Positions 63,518 through 64,000 of a DNA stretch of 64,000 nt are shown piece after piece. Made by a program: the position numbers and the translations under genes. Location: the NCBI RefSeq assembly GCF_037076455.1, contig NZ_AP028679.1, positions 3,301,501-3,365,500 of the forward strand, read 5' to 3'. Position 1 is the stretch's first letter, and each line of letters opens with the position of its first letter. The stretch comes from Desulfoferula mesophila. GTDB taxonomy: Bacteria; Desulfobacterota; Desulfarculia; Desulfarculales; Desulfarculaceae. The notes beneath the pieces were generated by a model, which was given only the letters and a program-made list of their open reading frames with translations, had not been told where the DNA came from and made no database searches.

Positions 63518-64000
63518 CTAGAACTCCACGCCCTTTTGGGCGGCCACCCCATTGTCGGCGTGATGTTTGCGGGCCTCCATGACCGTGACCATGTCGGCCA
63601 GGTCCATGATCTTTTCCGGGCAGTCGCGGCCGGTGAGCACCAGGTGCAAACTTGGCGGCTTGTCCTTAATAAGTTGGGCCACCTCGTCGGGGTCCACGAA
63701 ACCCATGCGCATGGCGATGTTGATCTCGTCCAGGACGATCAGGTCCCAGCGGCCGGAGGCCACCTCGTCGCGGGCCATCTCCCAGCCCTGGCGGGCCGCC
63801 TCGCGGTGGGAGGTGCGGTCGGCGCCGGGCCGGATCAGCCCCTGGCCGGTAGCGCGAATCTCCACCCCGGGCAGCTTGCCCGCGGCCTCGAACTCACTGT
63901 AGCCCTTGCCGCTCTTGATGAACTGGATGATGAGGATGCGCCAACCATAGCCCGAGGCCCTGAGAACCAGCCCCAGGGCGGCGGTGGTCTTGCCCTTGCC
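63518..64000 (-). CDS. cobO: Cob(I)yrinic acid a,c-diamide adenosyltransferase, partial
   Basis: Frame open to the window edge; 160 codons visible, N-terminus missing. The P-loop GKGKTTAALGLVLRASGYGW is at the edge, then IQFIKSGKGYSEFEAAG and WDLIVLDEINIAMRMG (Walker B and substrate site), LTGRDCPEKIMDLADMVT and a C-terminal YKHAD-like motif KHHADNGV. The enzyme adds the adenosyl group to corrinoids. A CobO/BtuR identity is clear. Confidence 0.92.
   Translation of the reverse strand, partial: GKGKTTAALGLVLRASGYGWRILIIQFIKSGKGYSEFEAAGKLPGVEIRATGQGLIRPGADRTSHREAARQGWEMARDEVASGRWDLIVLDEINIAMRMGFVDPDEVAQLIKDKPPSLHLVLTGRDCPEKIMDLADMVTVMEARKHHADNGVAAQKGVEF

Overview
The window is GC-rich bacterial chromosome. 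The gene set points to a deltaproteobacterium (Desulfobacterota, perhaps of the Desulfarculus kind): a four-subunit pyruvate:ferredoxin oxidoreductase, a TAXI-type TRAP transporter with a class III CoA transferase, DUF362 and iron-sulfur flavoproteins, and CheB-CheR-PAS fusions followed by PAS-LuxR regulators. The taxonomic placement is an inference from gene families; no marker gene was compared.

Layout. 1-9.5 kb: a signalling and surface region with a secreted EF-hand protein, a CsgD-like LuxR regulator next to a CsgC/CsgH-like curli chaperone, a large CheB-CheR-PAS protein, PAS-LuxR and PAS proteins, and two receiver-type proteins lacking the phospho-acceptor Asp. 9.5-14.9 kb: an apparent operon of GntR/FadR regulator, CaiB/BaiF CoA transferase, TAXI binding protein and fused TRAP permease, probably importing a carboxylic acid and activating it as a CoA thioester.

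15-37.7 kb: the most unusual part. An intact tRNA-Phe gene (37595-37670, minus strand) carries a 47-bp 3' segment that recurs at 22988-23034 and 15666-15712. These copies bound two tandem integrated elements, each with its own tyrosine recombinase and its own paired arm-type repeats at both ends. Immediately left of the first copy lie the last codons of a third, related integrase and a terminase-small-subunit fragment, so a third element probably once sat there. Element 1 (about 7.3 kb) carries a RepA-like ATPase, an AlpA-like HTH protein, a terminase-small-subunit-like protein, zinc-finger-like proteins, a Sel1-repeat protein and an iteron-like cluster of GTGGGAC motifs. Element 2 (about 14.6 kb) carries an AlpA-like HTH gene and a primase-helicase split inside its Toprim domain. 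Its cargo is katG and a lower-GC three-gene envelope-modification operon, and it contains an IS110/IS1111-family insertion sequence whose non-coding right end is duplicated in tandem (261 bp). The gene content resembles phage satellites, although the window shows no capsid-hijacking gene.

37.8-64 kb: ordinary, dense, high-GC chromosomal genes: comM-like ATPase, rsgA, an iron-sulfur flavoprotein, an AI-2E-family transporter, a universal stress protein, a Bax-inhibitor-1 family protein, the por operon (gamma-delta-alpha-beta), a radical SAM / aldehyde dehydrogenase / DUF362 group, a YedK-type SOS peptidase, pgl-zwf and transketolase (pentose phosphate pathway), a membrane/flavoprotein/SCP2 three-part fusion with its MerR regulator, an NMT1/THI5-like binding protein overlapping a sensor nucleotide cyclase, msrA, a small zinc-ribbon protein and the partial cobO at the right edge.
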